Source: Sphingomonas bacterium (GTDB taxonomy: Bacteria > Pseudomonadota > Alphaproteobacteria > Sphingomonadales > Sphingomonadaceae). Taken from it: 64,000 nt of DNA. The stretch spans positions 1 to 64,000 of the forward strand of contig NZ_JAQGKZ010000055.1 of the NCBI RefSeq assembly GCF_028289855.1, in the 5' to 3' direction. Within the stretch, counting starts at the first letter, position 1; every line of letters begins with the position of its first letter. A program made the position numbers and the translations under genes. The notes below the pieces were generated by a model. That model worked only from the letters and a program-made list of their open reading frames with translations, did not search any database and was not told the DNA's origin. Positions 38,645 through 48,237 of this stretch are shown here, piece by piece.

Positions 38645-39731
38645 TGGGTTTGGTGTCGATCGACACGTCGCTCGACAGGCCCGCGATCAGCGCGCGGTCG
38701 GGCTTGCATGTAATCGCGATCCGGACTGGCACGCGCTGAGTGACTTTGACCCAGTTCCCGGTCGCGTTTTGCGCCGGCAGGATAGAAGAGGCCGAGCCCG
38801 TTTCCGCGCCGATGCTCTGCACCTGACCGCAGACCTTGAGCCCCGGATACGCGTCGAAGGTCAATTGCGCCGGCTGGCCGACGCGCATGTTGGCGAGATC
38901 GGTTTCCTTGAAATTGGCGGTGACCCACGGCGATTGCGTCACGAGGCTGAGCGCAGGAACGCCTGACGGCGTGATATTGCCGATCTGGAGGCGGCTGGTT
39001 TGGCTGATGATGCCGTCCTTCGGCGCGCGCACAACGGTGCGGCTGAGGTTGAGCACGGCCTTGTCGCGCTCCGCCATCGCCATCTGCACCGCGGCGGGCA
39101 CGCCCGACCCGACGACCCCGCTGCCGAGCTGACTCTGTGCTTTGGCTGCCGAGGCGCGCGCGGTGGCGAGCCGCGCCTTGGCGGCGGCGACCTCGTGCGC
39201 GGCGGCATCGAACGCGGCGCGCGTGGTGAAGCCCTGCTTCATCAATGCTGCCTGACGATTGTAGGTGCCGACCGCCAGCGCGATGTCGGCATTGGCGCTT
39301 TCGACATCGGCGGCGGCGCTGCCCGTATCGGTCGACAGTGTCGCGACCTGAACGCGCGCGGTGGCGAGCGCGGCATCGGCCTGTGCCAGCGCGTTCTTGT
39401 ACGGTTCCTGGTCGATCACGAACAGGATATCGCCGGCTTTGACTCGCTGGTTTTCCTTGACGTTGACCTGCACGATCCGGCCCGACACGTCGGGGCTGAT
39501 CGATATCGTGTCCTGCTGGACATAGGCGTTGTCGGTCGACACGTAGCGGCCGCCGGTCAGGTAGAAATAGCCCCCCACCAGCGCGATCAGCAGCGGGACG
39601 ATCGCCATAAGGCCAATCCGTCCCCAGCGGCGCTTCTTCGCGACAGGGGCGGGCGCCTCGACACTCTCGATGACGTTGGCTGCGGCGACGTCGGGCGTCT
39701 TGGTTGCGATTTTTGGGTCAGCATCAGCCAT
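38637..39731 (-). CDS. HlyD/EmrA family membrane fusion protein
   Basis: YVSTDNAYVQQDTISISPDVSGRIVQVNVKENQRVKAGDILFVID. Confidence 0.95.
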   Translation of the reverse strand: MADADPKIATKTPDVAAANVIESVEAPAPVAKKRRWGRIGLMAIVPLLIALVGGYFYLTGGRYVSTDNAYVQQDTISISPDVSGRIVQVNVKENQRVKAGDILFVIDQEPYKNALAQADAALATARVQVATLSTDTGSAAADVESANADIALAVGTYNRQAALMKQGFTTRAAFDAAAHEVAAAKARLATARASAAKAQSQLGSGVVGSGVPAAVQMAMAERDKAVLNLSRTVVRAPKDGIISQTSRLQIGNITPSGVPALSLVTQSPWVTANFKETDLANMRVGQPAQLTFDAYPGLKVCGQVQSIGAETGSASSILPAQNATGNWVKVTQRVPVRIAITCKPDRALIAGLSSDVSIDTKPNG

Positions 39732-40176
39732 GAGCGGTCTCAGTCGTACGGGGAGCGGGAAGGGCGATCAGGTTCGCGCGGATCAGGTTGAGCGAGTCGT
39801 TCAACGCATCGCGGGCCGGCGCGTTCATGCCGACCAGCACTTGGTCGAACATTGCCTCGGCCGTCGAGCGAAGTTCGTCGAGCATCGGCTTCGACTTGTC
39901 GGTCAGGAACAGTCGCCAGGCGCGGCGATCGGCCGGGTCGCGGCGCCGTTCGACCAGGCCCGATTCCTCGAGCCGGTCGATCATGCGGCACAGAGTGATC
40001 GGCTCGACCTCCAGCAGTTCGGCAAGCGCACCCTGGTTCAGCCCCTCGTTGCGGCTGAGCATGGTGAGCGTGCGCCACTGCGCGCGGGTTGCGCCGAGTT
40101 GGCGCGCGCGCTCGTCGAAACGACGGCGCATCAACCGCGAAACGTCGCTAATCAGGAATCCGAGGGAATCGCTCAT
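39724..40176 (-). CDS. MarR family transcriptional regulator
   Basis: MSDSLGFLISDVSRLMRRRFDERARQLGATRAQWRTLTMLSRNEGLNQGALAELLEVEPITLCRMIDRLEESGLVERR. Confidence 0.93.
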   Translation of the reverse strand: MSDSLGFLISDVSRLMRRRFDERARQLGATRAQWRTLTMLSRNEGLNQGALAELLEVEPITLCRMIDRLEESGLVERRRDPADRRAWRLFLTDKSKPMLDELRSTAEAMFDQVLVGMNAPARDALNDSLNLIRANLIALPAPRTTETAHG

Positions 40177-40189
40177 GATCCCACATATA

Positions 40190-40203
40190 ATAAGCATACT
40201 TAT
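40190..40203. promoter_or_regulatory. MarR-type operator palindrome upstream of the efflux operon
   Basis: ATAAGCATACTTAT (near-palindrome) in an AT-rich stretch just upstream of the MarR gene start. Confidence 0.65.
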
Positions 40204-40257
40204 ATAATCTAGTGCCTGACCGAAATTTTTTCGCAGTTGCAGCATACGAGGTTTGAA

Positions 40258-40701
40258 ATGACCGAAACGATGACCGGCGGATGCCAATGCGGCGCGGTGC
40301 GGTACGCCGCGGAAGTCGCGAATCACGACGGCTATCTATGTCATTGCAAGATGTGCCAACGCGCGACCGGTGGTGTCGCGGCGGCGTTTCACGGCTTGCC
40401 CAAGAACGCGATAAAATGGCTGCGCGAGCCCGACCGCTACCGCTCCTCGCCGATCGCGCAGCGCGGGTTCTGCGCGGCATGCGGCACCCCGCTGACGTTC
40501 GAGTTCGACGATAGCGACAGCATGGACCTGACGATCGGCAGCTTCGACGATCCGTATCGCTTCAAGCCCAAGGGCCACTTCGCCAAGGAAAGCTGGCACG
40601 AGGCGTGGCTTGACACGGCGGCGCTTCCGGCGAAGCGGACCGAGGACAATCGACGCCTCGTCGAACGATGGATGAAAGCCTGTGGCAAACTCCCCGATTG
40701 A
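40258..40701 (+). CDS. GFA family protein
   Basis: GGCQCGAVRYAAEV, CHCKMCQRATGGVAAAFHG, FCAACGTPLTFEF. Confidence 0.92.
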   Translation: MTETMTGGCQCGAVRYAAEVANHDGYLCHCKMCQRATGGVAAAFHGLPKNAIKWLREPDRYRSSPIAQRGFCAACGTPLTFEFDDSDSMDLTIGSFDDPYRFKPKGHFAKESWHEAWLDTAALPAKRTEDNRRLVERWMKACGKLPD

Positions 40702-41443
40702 ACCGCACTTCTTCGCCAGTTTCGACGGCGAGCGGCTGGCGTGGCGCGAGGTCGGGGAGGGCAGGGCGGTGGTCCTGATCCACGGCTTCTTCTCCGACGC
40801 GCACACCAACTGGATCCGCTACGGCCACGCCGCGACGGTCGCCGCCGCGGGTTTCCGCGTCATCATGCCAGATCTGCGCGCGCACGGATCGAGCGCCAAG
40901 CCGCACGATTCGGCAGCCTATCCGCCCGACGTGCTGATGCGCGACCAGTTCGCGCTGATCGAGCATCTCGGACTGACCGACTATGACCTCGGCGGCTATT
41001 CGCTCGGCGCGCGCACGACGATGCGGATGCTGGCGAGCGGCGCAACACCGCGGCGCGCGATCCTGTCGGGGATGGGGCTGACGGGGATCACCAGGACCGA
41101 GGGTCGCGGCAATCATTTCCGCCACATCCTGACCAATCTGGGCAGCTTCAAGCAAGGCAGCTCCGAATGGTTGGCGGAGGCGTTCCTGAAGACCACCAAG
41201 GGCGATCCGGTCGCGCTGCTCCATATCCTCGACACGTTCGTCGATACGCCGGAGCAGGAGGTGCGTGCGGTGCCGATGCCGGTGCTTGTGCTGCAGGGGT
41301 CGGACGACGGCGATAACGGTTCGGCGCGCGACCTGGCCGATGCCTTGGCGCACGCAACCTATCGCGAGATTCCGGGCGGTCATATGAGCGCGGTGCTGCG
41401 CCCCGAGCTCGGCCAGGAAATCGCGGATTATTTGACTGCTTGA
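40682..41443 (+). CDS. Alpha/beta hydrolase
   Basis: VVLIHGFFSDAHTNW; GGYSLGARTTM; LQGSDDGDNGSA. Confidence 0.92.
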   Translation: MANSPIEPHFFASFDGERLAWREVGEGRAVVLIHGFFSDAHTNWIRYGHAATVAAAGFRVIMPDLRAHGSSAKPHDSAAYPPDVLMRDQFALIEHLGLTDYDLGGYSLGARTTMRMLASGATPRRAILSGMGLTGITRTEGRGNHFRHILTNLGSFKQGSSEWLAEAFLKTTKGDPVALLHILDTFVDTPEQEVRAVPMPVLVLQGSDDGDNGSARDLADALAHATYREIPGGHMSAVLRPELGQEIADYLTA

Positions 41444-41497
41444 CCGGCCCCCGACCGCGCCTCATCGTCGGCGCGTCGTTTTGGGGAGTCGAGTGAC

Positions 41498-43327
41498 ATG
41501 ATCCGCACCGCCGTGGCGTCGAGCCTCGCGTTCGCCTTGGTCCTGTCGGGCGCCGTCGCCTTGGCCGGCAAGCCTGCCGCCGGAGCGCCCGCCACCGCCG
41601 CCGACGCCGACAAGTTCGTCGCCGACGCCGAAAAGACGCTCGCCGATGCCTCGATCGAGGGCAACCAGATCGGCTGGGTCAACGCGACCTATATCACCGA
41701 CGATACCGATGCGCTGGCGGCACAAGTCGGGGCGAAACTGACGTTGCTCGGGGTCAAATATGCCAGCGAGGCGGCGAAGTATCAGACGGTCGCGGGCCTC
41801 TCGCGCGACACCAAGCGCAAGCTCGATATCTTGCGCAACGGCGTGACGCTTCCCGCGCCGTCGACGCCGGGTGCAGCCGATACGCTGTCGCAGATCGCGA
41901 CCAAGCTCCAGTCGGATTACGGCAAGGGCAAGGGCACGCTCGACGGCAAGCCGATCAACGGGTCGGATATCGAAGCCGCGATGGGGACGACGCGCGATCC
42001 GGCCAAGCTGAAAGAGATGTGGACCAGCTGGAACGACAATGTCGGCGCGCCGTCGAAGGACAATTACGCGCGGATGGTGGGCATCGCCAATCAGGGCGCG
42101 ACTGAGCTGGGCTATCAGGACGTCGGATCGATGTGGCGTTCGGGATACGACATGCCACCCGAGGAATTCGCCAAGATGACCGACCGGCTGTGGAAGCAGG
42201 TCGAGCCGCTCTACCTCTCGCTCCACACCTATGTCCGCTGGAAGCTCAACGAGAAATACGGCGATTCGGTCCAAGCGAAGACCGGACCGATCCGTGCCGA
42301 TCTGCTCGGCAATATGTGGGCGCAGGAATGGGGCAACATCTACGACATCGTGGCGCCCAAGGGCGCAGGCGATATCGGATACGACACCGGGGCACTGCTT
42401 CAGGCCAAGAACTACGATGCGATTCGGATGGTGAAGGCGGCCGAGGGTTTCTATTCCTCGCTCGGCTTCGCGAAACTGCCCGACACGTTCTGGACGCGCT
42501 CGCAATTCACCAAGCCGCAGGACCGCGAAGTCGTGTGCCACGCCTCGGCTTGGGACATCGACAACAAGACCGATGTGCGCGTGAAGATGTGCATGAAGGT
42601 CAACGCCGACGATTTCGTCACCATTCATCACGAGTTGGGGCACAATTATTACCAGCGCGCGTACATGAATCAGCCGTTCCTGTACGCGAACGGCGCGAAC
42701 GACGGTTTTCATGAGGCAATCGGCGATTTCGTCGCGCTGTCGATCACGCCGAACTATCTCGTCCAGATCGGATTGCTCGACCAATCGAAGGTGCCGAGCG
42801 CTGACAAGGACACTGGCCTTCTCCTGCGCCAGGCGATGGATAAGGTCGCATTCCTGCCGTTCGGCCTGCTGGTCGACAAATGGCGCTGGGGTGTGTTTTC
42901 GGGCGCGATCAAGCCCGATGGGTATCAGGCGGCGTGGGATTCGCTCAGGCTGCAATATCAGGGGATCAAGCCGCCGGTCGCGCGCGACAACACCCGGTTC
43001 GACGCGGGGGCGAAATACCATATTCCAGCCAACACGCCGTACATGCGCTATTTTCTGGCGCGGCTGCTCCAGTTCCAATTCTATCAGGCGGCGTGCAAGC
43101 AGGCCGGGTGGACCGGGCCACTTCATCGGTGTTCCTTTTATGGAAACAAGCAAGTAGGCGCGAACCTTCAGAAGATGCTTGAACTGGGTCAGTCGAAGCC
43201 GTGGCCCGACGCGCTCGAAGCATTCACCGGCAGCCGCGAAATTTCGGGGCAGGCGCTGGTCGATTATTTCGCGCCGTTGAAGAAGTGGCTCGACGAACAG
43301 AATAAGGGGAAACCAAGCGGATGGTAA
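41498..43327 (+). CDS. M2 family metallopeptidase (ACE-like peptidyl-dipeptidase A)
   Basis: HHELGHNYYQRAYM (HEXXH), GANDGFHEAIGD downstream zinc ligand region. Confidence 0.96.
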   Translation: MIRTAVASSLAFALVLSGAVALAGKPAAGAPATAADADKFVADAEKTLADASIEGNQIGWVNATYITDDTDALAAQVGAKLTLLGVKYASEAAKYQTVAGLSRDTKRKLDILRNGVTLPAPSTPGAADTLSQIATKLQSDYGKGKGTLDGKPINGSDIEAAMGTTRDPAKLKEMWTSWNDNVGAPSKDNYARMVGIANQGATELGYQDVGSMWRSGYDMPPEEFAKMTDRLWKQVEPLYLSLHTYVRWKLNEKYGDSVQAKTGPIRADLLGNMWAQEWGNIYDIVAPKGAGDIGYDTGALLQAKNYDAIRMVKAAEGFYSSLGFAKLPDTFWTRSQFTKPQDREVVCHASAWDIDNKTDVRVKMCMKVNADDFVTIHHELGHNYYQRAYMNQPFLYANGANDGFHEAIGDFVALSITPNYLVQIGLLDQSKVPSADKDTGLLLRQAMDKVAFLPFGLLVDKWRWGVFSGAIKPDGYQAAWDSLRLQYQGIKPPVARDNTRFDAGAKYHIPANTPYMRYFLARLLQFQFYQAACKQAGWTGPLHRCSFYGNKQVGANLQKMLELGQSKPWPDALEAFTGSREISGQALVDYFAPLKKWLDEQNKGKPSGW

Positions 43328-44025
43328 TGGCACCTATATGGCTGGCGCTCGCGCTGGCCGGAGCGTCGAACGCGCCGGTAACCGTGGAAGTCGTCGCGGT
43401 CGGGCATGTCGATGCGCCCGCGACCAAGTTCGTGCTGGCGATCGATCTCACCGCGAGCGGCGCTTCCGACGACAAGGCCAAGGAGGCGCTGGCCAAGAAG
43501 AAGGCAGCGTTGGTGCAACAACTCTCCGCCGCAGGCGCGACGTTGGTGCCGGAAGAGCCGGGCACGGTGAAGACCGCGCCGGTCAAATTGGAGGCTTTCG
43601 ACGTCGGGGACGACAAATCGAAGACCGAAGACGAGAAGCCGAGTGCGTCGGAAAGCTTTTCGGTGCAGGCGCCGACTCGCGCAGCGATCACCGCGGCGCA
43701 GGGCATCGTTGGCAAGACCGAGGGCGCCAGCGCCGATCAGCCGCCGCTCAGTTCGATCGGCGACACCGCGGTCGCCGCGCGCGCGGCGAAGCGCGACGCG
43801 ATCGCCAAGGCCCGGCTCGACGCCCAGAATTATGCCGATTCGCTCGGTTATTCGAGTGCGACCGTGTTGAGCGTGAGCGAGCGTGGCGATGTCGGCACGA
43901 TCTTCTCGTTCGCCACGTCGATGGCGGCGCGCGGTCCGAAAAGCATGTTCGAGCCGTCGCGCGGCGATACCGTGCCGATCGACGTCGCGGTGACGGTGAC
44001 CTTCCGCCTCGACGGGAAGAAATGA
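43321..44025 (+). CDS. SIMPL-domain (DUF541) protein
   Basis: Signal-like N-terminus; VVAVGHVDAPATKFVLAIDLTASG; AKRDAIAKARLDAQNYADSLGYS. Confidence 0.82.
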   Translation: MVMAPIWLALALAGASNAPVTVEVVAVGHVDAPATKFVLAIDLTASGASDDKAKEALAKKKAALVQQLSAAGATLVPEEPGTVKTAPVKLEAFDVGDDKSKTEDEKPSASESFSVQAPTRAAITAAQGIVGKTEGASADQPPLSSIGDTAVAARAAKRDAIAKARLDAQNYADSLGYSSATVLSVSERGDVGTIFSFATSMAARGPKSMFEPSRGDTVPIDVAVTVTFRLDGKK

Positions 44026-44030
44026 TGTAG

Positions 44031-44062
44031 CGGCGCCGGGCGTTGCAGCCCGGCGCCGTTTT
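44031..44062. terminator. Hairpin terminator between convergent genes
   Basis: CGGCGCCGGGC-gttgca-GCCCGGCGCCG followed by TTTT. Confidence 0.88.
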
Positions 44063-44501
44063 ACTTGCTGCCCCCGGAGAAGAACGCAGCGATGCTGGCG
44101 AGCAGACCCACCGGCTTAGCGGCCGCAGCTGGTGCGGGCGACGGGGAAAGGGTCGGCGCCGGGGCCGCCACTGGGGCGGGGGCCGGAACGGCCGCCGGTT
44201 TCGGTGGCGTGGGGGCCTTTGGTCTCGCTGCCGCCTTCGGTTTTGCAGCAGCCTTTGGTTTCGCCAGCGCTTTAGCCTTTGTCACTGCGGCGGTCGGCTT
44301 CGCGGCGGCTTTTGTCCTGGGTGCGGTTTTGGTCTTGGGAGTGGTCGCGGCAGCGGCACCGGCGGACTTGGCGACAGGTTTTACTGCGGCCTTAGGCTTG
44401 GCGGGTTTCTTGGCGGCTGCGGCCGGCTTGGCGGCGGGCTTCGCCGCGGTGCTCTTCGCCCTGGGTTTGGTGGTGGTCGTCTTCTTCGGAGTCGTCGCCA
44501 T
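44061..44501 (-). CDS. Histone-H1-like Lys/Ala/Pro-rich protein
   Basis: MATTPKKTTTTKPRAKSTAAKPAAKPAAAAKKPAKPKAAVKPV...; 146 aa. Confidence 0.75.
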   Translation of the reverse strand: MATTPKKTTTTKPRAKSTAAKPAAKPAAAAKKPAKPKAAVKPVAKSAGAAAATTPKTKTAPRTKAAAKPTAAVTKAKALAKPKAAAKPKAAARPKAPTPPKPAAVPAPAPVAAPAPTLSPSPAPAAAAKPVGLLASIAAFFSGGSK

Positions 44502-44581
44502 CGGTCATTCCCTGTTTTGCGTCACGCCCAGTATCTCGGGGGCCAACGCATAACAGATCGTTTCGTTGCCGTCATAGGCGC

Positions 44582-46033
44582 TTAACGGAATGGCGGCTCG
44601 TTGAACGCGCGCAATTTTCGCGAATGCAGCTTCGCGCCTTCAAGCCGGAGCTCCTCGCACGTCTGGATGCCGATCCGCATATGCTCGTTAATCGCGCGCT
44701 CGTAGAAGCGGTTGGCCTGGCCAGGCAGCTTGAGCTCGCCGTGGAGCGGCTTGTCCGACACGCACAGCAACGTTCCATAGGGCACGCGGAAGCGATAGCC
44801 CTGCGCGGCGATCGTTGCCGATTCCATGTCGATCCCGACCGCGCGGCTAAGCGAGAAGCGCAGCGCCGATTGAGTGTAGCGCAGCTCCCAATTGCGGTCG
44901 TCGGTGGTGACGATCGTGCCGGTACGCAGTCGCCGCTTGAGATCCTCGCCCGATTGCCCGCTGATGATTTCCGCGGCGCGCGCCATCGCGACCTGGACTT
45001 CGGCGATCGCCGGGACAGGGATTTCGGGGGGCAGCACGTCGTCGAGGACATGGTCGTCGCGCAGATAGGCGTGCGCAAGAACATAGTCGCCGATGCGCTG
45101 GCTGGGGCGCAAGCCACCGCAGTGCCCGATCATCAGCCACGCTTCGGGGCGCAGCACGGCGAGGTGATCGCAGATCGTCTTGGCGTTGGACGGCCCTACG
45201 CCGATATTGACCAGCGTGATGCCAGTATGGTCGTCCGCCATTAAATGATAGGCCGGCATCTGGTGCCGCCGCCACGCGCCGGTATCGGCCAGCGCCGCCT
45301 CGATATCGTCGCCCGCGCGCAACAGTACGCCGCCCGCGCCGGACAAGGCTGTGAAGCGGCTCGGGTTGCCGTCCTTGTCGGGACTGAGCTGGTCGAACGC
45401 CCAGCGGACGAATTCGTCGACATAACGGTGATAGTTGGTGAACAGCACGTAGCGCTGGACGTGCTCGGGCGGGGTGCCGGTGTAATGCCGCAGCCGCGCC
45501 AGGCTGAAATCGGTGCGCAGGCCGTCGAACAGCGCCAGCGGGCGCGCTTCGTTGGGGGTCGGCAGCCCGTCGGCGATCTCGTCGCCGATATGCGCGAGCT
45601 CGGTCGCGGGAAACCAGCGCGCCAGTTCGAGTGCAGACACTTCGTCGAGGCTCAGCGCGTGGCCGGGATCGAGCACATAGGGGAAGGGGATTTCCTGGCG
45701 TCCGGGCACCGCCGTGACCGTGACGTCGTAATCCTCCATCAGCAAGGTGAGCTGATCGGTCAGGTAATCGGCGAAGATTGCCGGCTTGGTCACGCTAATC
45801 CGGTAATCGCCCGGCTCGCTCAGCCGCCCGAACGAGCGCAGCGGCGCCGGGCGTCCGTTATCGCCGGCATAGGTCAGGCGGATTTCGGGATAAGCGAACG
45901 AACCGTCGGTTCGCGCGGAAGGATCGGGGGTTTCGCCGGTGCTCAAATAAGCGGTCAGTGCCTGCTGGAGGCGGCCGACCGATGCGGTGTAAAGCCGATT
46001 GAGTTCGGCGACGATATCGGAAGCCTGCGTCAT
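44582..46033 (-). CDS. amn: AMP nucleosidase
   Basis: 483 aa; FTNYHRYVDEFVRWA; GVGPSNAKTICDHLAVLRPEAWLMIGHCGGLR; AVGIDMESATIAAQGYRFRVPYGTLLCVSDKPLHGELKLPGQAN. Confidence 0.96.
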   Translation of the reverse strand: MTQASDIVAELNRLYTASVGRLQQALTAYLSTGETPDPSARTDGSFAYPEIRLTYAGDNGRPAPLRSFGRLSEPGDYRISVTKPAIFADYLTDQLTLLMEDYDVTVTAVPGRQEIPFPYVLDPGHALSLDEVSALELARWFPATELAHIGDEIADGLPTPNEARPLALFDGLRTDFSLARLRHYTGTPPEHVQRYVLFTNYHRYVDEFVRWAFDQLSPDKDGNPSRFTALSGAGGVLLRAGDDIEAALADTGAWRRHQMPAYHLMADDHTGITLVNIGVGPSNAKTICDHLAVLRPEAWLMIGHCGGLRPSQRIGDYVLAHAYLRDDHVLDDVLPPEIPVPAIAEVQVAMARAAEIISGQSGEDLKRRLRTGTIVTTDDRNWELRYTQSALRFSLSRAVGIDMESATIAAQGYRFRVPYGTLLCVSDKPLHGELKLPGQANRFYERAINEHMRIGIQTCEELRLEGAKLHSRKLRAFNEPPFR

Positions 46034-46078
46034 CCGCTGCGGCTAAAGCAGTCGGATGACGCTGGCAAGTCAGGGGCG

Positions 46079-46525
46079 TTACGGCTTCTTGGGCGTTGCC
46101 TTGGCGCTGTTGGGCTTGCGCGCCGCCGGCTTACGCGCGGCGGGTTTGCGGGCGACCGTCGCTGCCTTTGGCTTCGCGGCAGCTTTCTTGCCTGATTTCA
46201 ACCTGGTTGCAGCGTAGGCGCCGCCGGCGATCGTCGCCGCCGCGCCCGCCGCGATTCCGGCAGCAACCTTTGGATTGTCTTTTGCAGCCTTGACCGCCTT
46301 GCTGGCGCCGTCGCTGACCGCGTTCTGCGCTTTGGTCAACAGCGCCGACGCCTCCTTCTGCGCCCTGTCGAGAAGTTTGCCCCCTTCCTTTTGGGCACGC
46401 TCAAGCAGCGCGCCGGCTTCCTTTTGCGCGCGGGCGAGCAACTTGTCGGCGTCGATCCAGTGCTTGCTCGCGGCGGGCTTTGCCTTGGCGCGGGCGGGGG
46501 CGGTCGGCTTTTTCGCAGCGGCCAT
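46079..46525 (-). CDS. Lys/Ala-rich protein with tandem 11-residue amphipathic repeats, Gly/Ala TM-like segment and H1-like tail
   Basis: DKLLARAQKEAGALLERAQKEGGKLLDRAQKEASALLTKAQN; AAGIAAGAAATIAGGAYAA; RKPAARKPAARKPNSAK. Confidence 0.75.
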   Translation of the reverse strand: MAAAKKPTAPARAKAKPAASKHWIDADKLLARAQKEAGALLERAQKEGGKLLDRAQKEASALLTKAQNAVSDGASKAVKAAKDNPKVAAGIAAGAAATIAGGAYAATRLKSGKKAAAKPKAATVARKPAARKPAARKPNSAKATPKKP

Positions 46526-46623
46526 GTCAAATCTCCGATAGTGAAACGATTACGGCCACGAGAACGCGAGGATCATGCCATGCGTTCCAGTGGCCGGAAT
46601 TTTTGTTTCGGTTACGCGACGAT

Positions 46624-47106
46624 TTAGAGCTGTTCGAGCAAATGCTCGGCCGAGCTCACCTTGAACTCGCCGGGTGCTTCGACGTTGAGCTCCGTCACCA
46701 CGCCATCGTCGACGATCATCGAATAACGCTGACTGCGCTCGCCCAGCCCGAACTTGCTGCCGTCCATCGTCAGCCCGACCGCCTTGGCGAACTCGCCATT
46801 GCCGTCGGCCAGCATCGTGACCTTCCCGTCGGATTCGTTGGCTTTGGCCCATGCGTTCATCACGAACGCGTCGTTGACCGAGGTGAAGGCGACTTCGTCG
46901 ATGCCCTTGGCCTTCAAATCTTCGGCCTTGTCGAGAAAGCCGGGAAGGTGCCGCGCCGAACAGGTCGGCGTGAACGCACCCGGCACGGCGACCAGCGCGA
47001 CCTTGCGTCCGGCGAAGAACGCGTCGGAGCTGACCGCTTCGGGCCCGTTGTCGGTCGCCTTGACGATGGTGGTCGAGGGCAGCTTGTCGCCGACGGAAAC
47101 GGTCAT
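46624..47106 (-). CDS. Peroxiredoxin (Prx5/AhpE-like)
   Basis: VALVAVPGAFTPTCSARHLPGFLDKAEDLKAKGIDEVAFTSVNDAFVMNAWAK. Confidence 0.95.
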   Translation of the reverse strand: MTVSVGDKLPSTTIVKATDNGPEAVSSDAFFAGRKVALVAVPGAFTPTCSARHLPGFLDKAEDLKAKGIDEVAFTSVNDAFVMNAWAKANESDGKVTMLADGNGEFAKAVGLTMDGSKFGLGERSQRYSMIVDDGVVTELNVEAPGEFKVSSAEHLLEQL

Positions 47107-47212
47107 GAATCTTCTCCCAGGCGCAGGCGCGCGCCTCACCGCCGCAATTGGCACGTCGGCGGCGAATTTCAAGCGGTGACGAACCGGGCATGCGGCGCTT
47201 ACAAGCCAAGTC

Positions 47213-47773
47213 ATGGAGTCGGCGCGTTTTCTGGTCGGACAATTTCTCCTCGCGATGCCGGGGATCGGCGACCCACGTTTCGAGCAGGCAGTGATCGCGA
47301 TGTGCGGGCACGATGAGGAGGGCGCGATCGGCATCGGCATCGGCGCGCGGATCGAGGGGCTTGGCCTGCACGACGTGCTCGATCAGTTCGAGATCGGCCA
47401 TGGCGTCGCGCCCGACGCGCCGGTCCATTTCGGCGGGCCGGTCGAGCCGCAGCGTGGCTTCGTGATCCACTCGAACGATTGGGGCGGGCAGGACACGATC
47501 GACGTCGCCGGCCGCTGGTCGCTGTCGGGCACCATCGACATACTGCGTGCGATCGCCGAAGGGCAGGGGCCGTCGCGTTGGATCGTCGCGCTCGGCTATG
47601 CTGGATGGGAAGCGGGTCAACTCGACGGCGAGATGCTGCGCCACGGCTGGTTCAATGTTACCGCCGACGCTGGCCTGATTTACGACACGCCCGCCGACGA
47701 ACGCTGGTCGGCAGGGTTCGCCGGCGCCGGCATCGACCCGCGCCTGCTCGCGCCGGAAACCGGGACGGCTTAG
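47213..47773 (+). CDS. YqgE/AlgH family protein
   Basis: FLVGQFLLAMPGIGDPRFEQAVIAMCGHDEEGAIGI; HFGGPVEPQRGFVIHSNDW. Confidence 0.95.
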   Translation: MESARFLVGQFLLAMPGIGDPRFEQAVIAMCGHDEEGAIGIGIGARIEGLGLHDVLDQFEIGHGVAPDAPVHFGGPVEPQRGFVIHSNDWGGQDTIDVAGRWSLSGTIDILRAIAEGQGPSRWIVALGYAGWEAGQLDGEMLRHGWFNVTADAGLIYDTPADERWSAGFAGAGIDPRLLAPETGTA

Positions 47774-48237
47774 GGCGCGAGATCCGGCTCGTCGCGAACC
47801 ATCGCGGCGATATAGGCTCCCAGCATTGCGGCGATCCAGCCGAACGCGACCAGTAAACCGAGCGAGAAAGTATGGCCGTGGGCGCGCGGTGCCAGCCAGC
47901 GGAAGATGCCCAACGCGATCGCCACGAAGCCGACGCCCGATACGATGACAAACCCGCGCACGGCCGCCGCCTTGACTAGCTTCAGGGCGACAAGACCCGC
48001 GAGGAAGGCCGCGAACCAGCCGACCAGCACCGACAGCACGATATTGGCGAGGATGCCGGTGCTGCCGGATTGCATATCGCTGAATTCGACGTCCTGATGC
48101 AGCACTTTGGCGACGACGGTTCGTTGCAGAACCAGTGCGATCACGAGCGCGATGCCGAGCATCGGCACGCTCGCGACCACTGCAATCACACCGGCGACGG
48201 CGCCTTGGGCCTCGGAGCGGTCGGGCGTCACGGGCAT
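47770..48237 (-). CDS. Hypothetical membrane protein
   Basis: 155 aa with four apparent TM segments. Confidence 0.65.
   Translation of the reverse strand: MPVTPDRSEAQGAVAGVIAVVASVPMLGIALVIALVLQRTVVAKVLHQDVEFSDMQSGSTGILANIVLSVLVGWFAAFLAGLVALKLVKAAAVRGFVIVSGVGFVAIALGIFRWLAPRAHGHTFSLGLLVAFGWIAAMLGAYIAAMVRDEPDLAP

Noticed and set aside
41462-43333. 623-aa minus-strand ORF opposite the M2 peptidase
   Set aside because: Shadow ORF of GC-rich codon usage; the plus-strand frame has clear HEXXH peptidase motifs and the antisense protein is Arg/His-rich with no recognisable domain.
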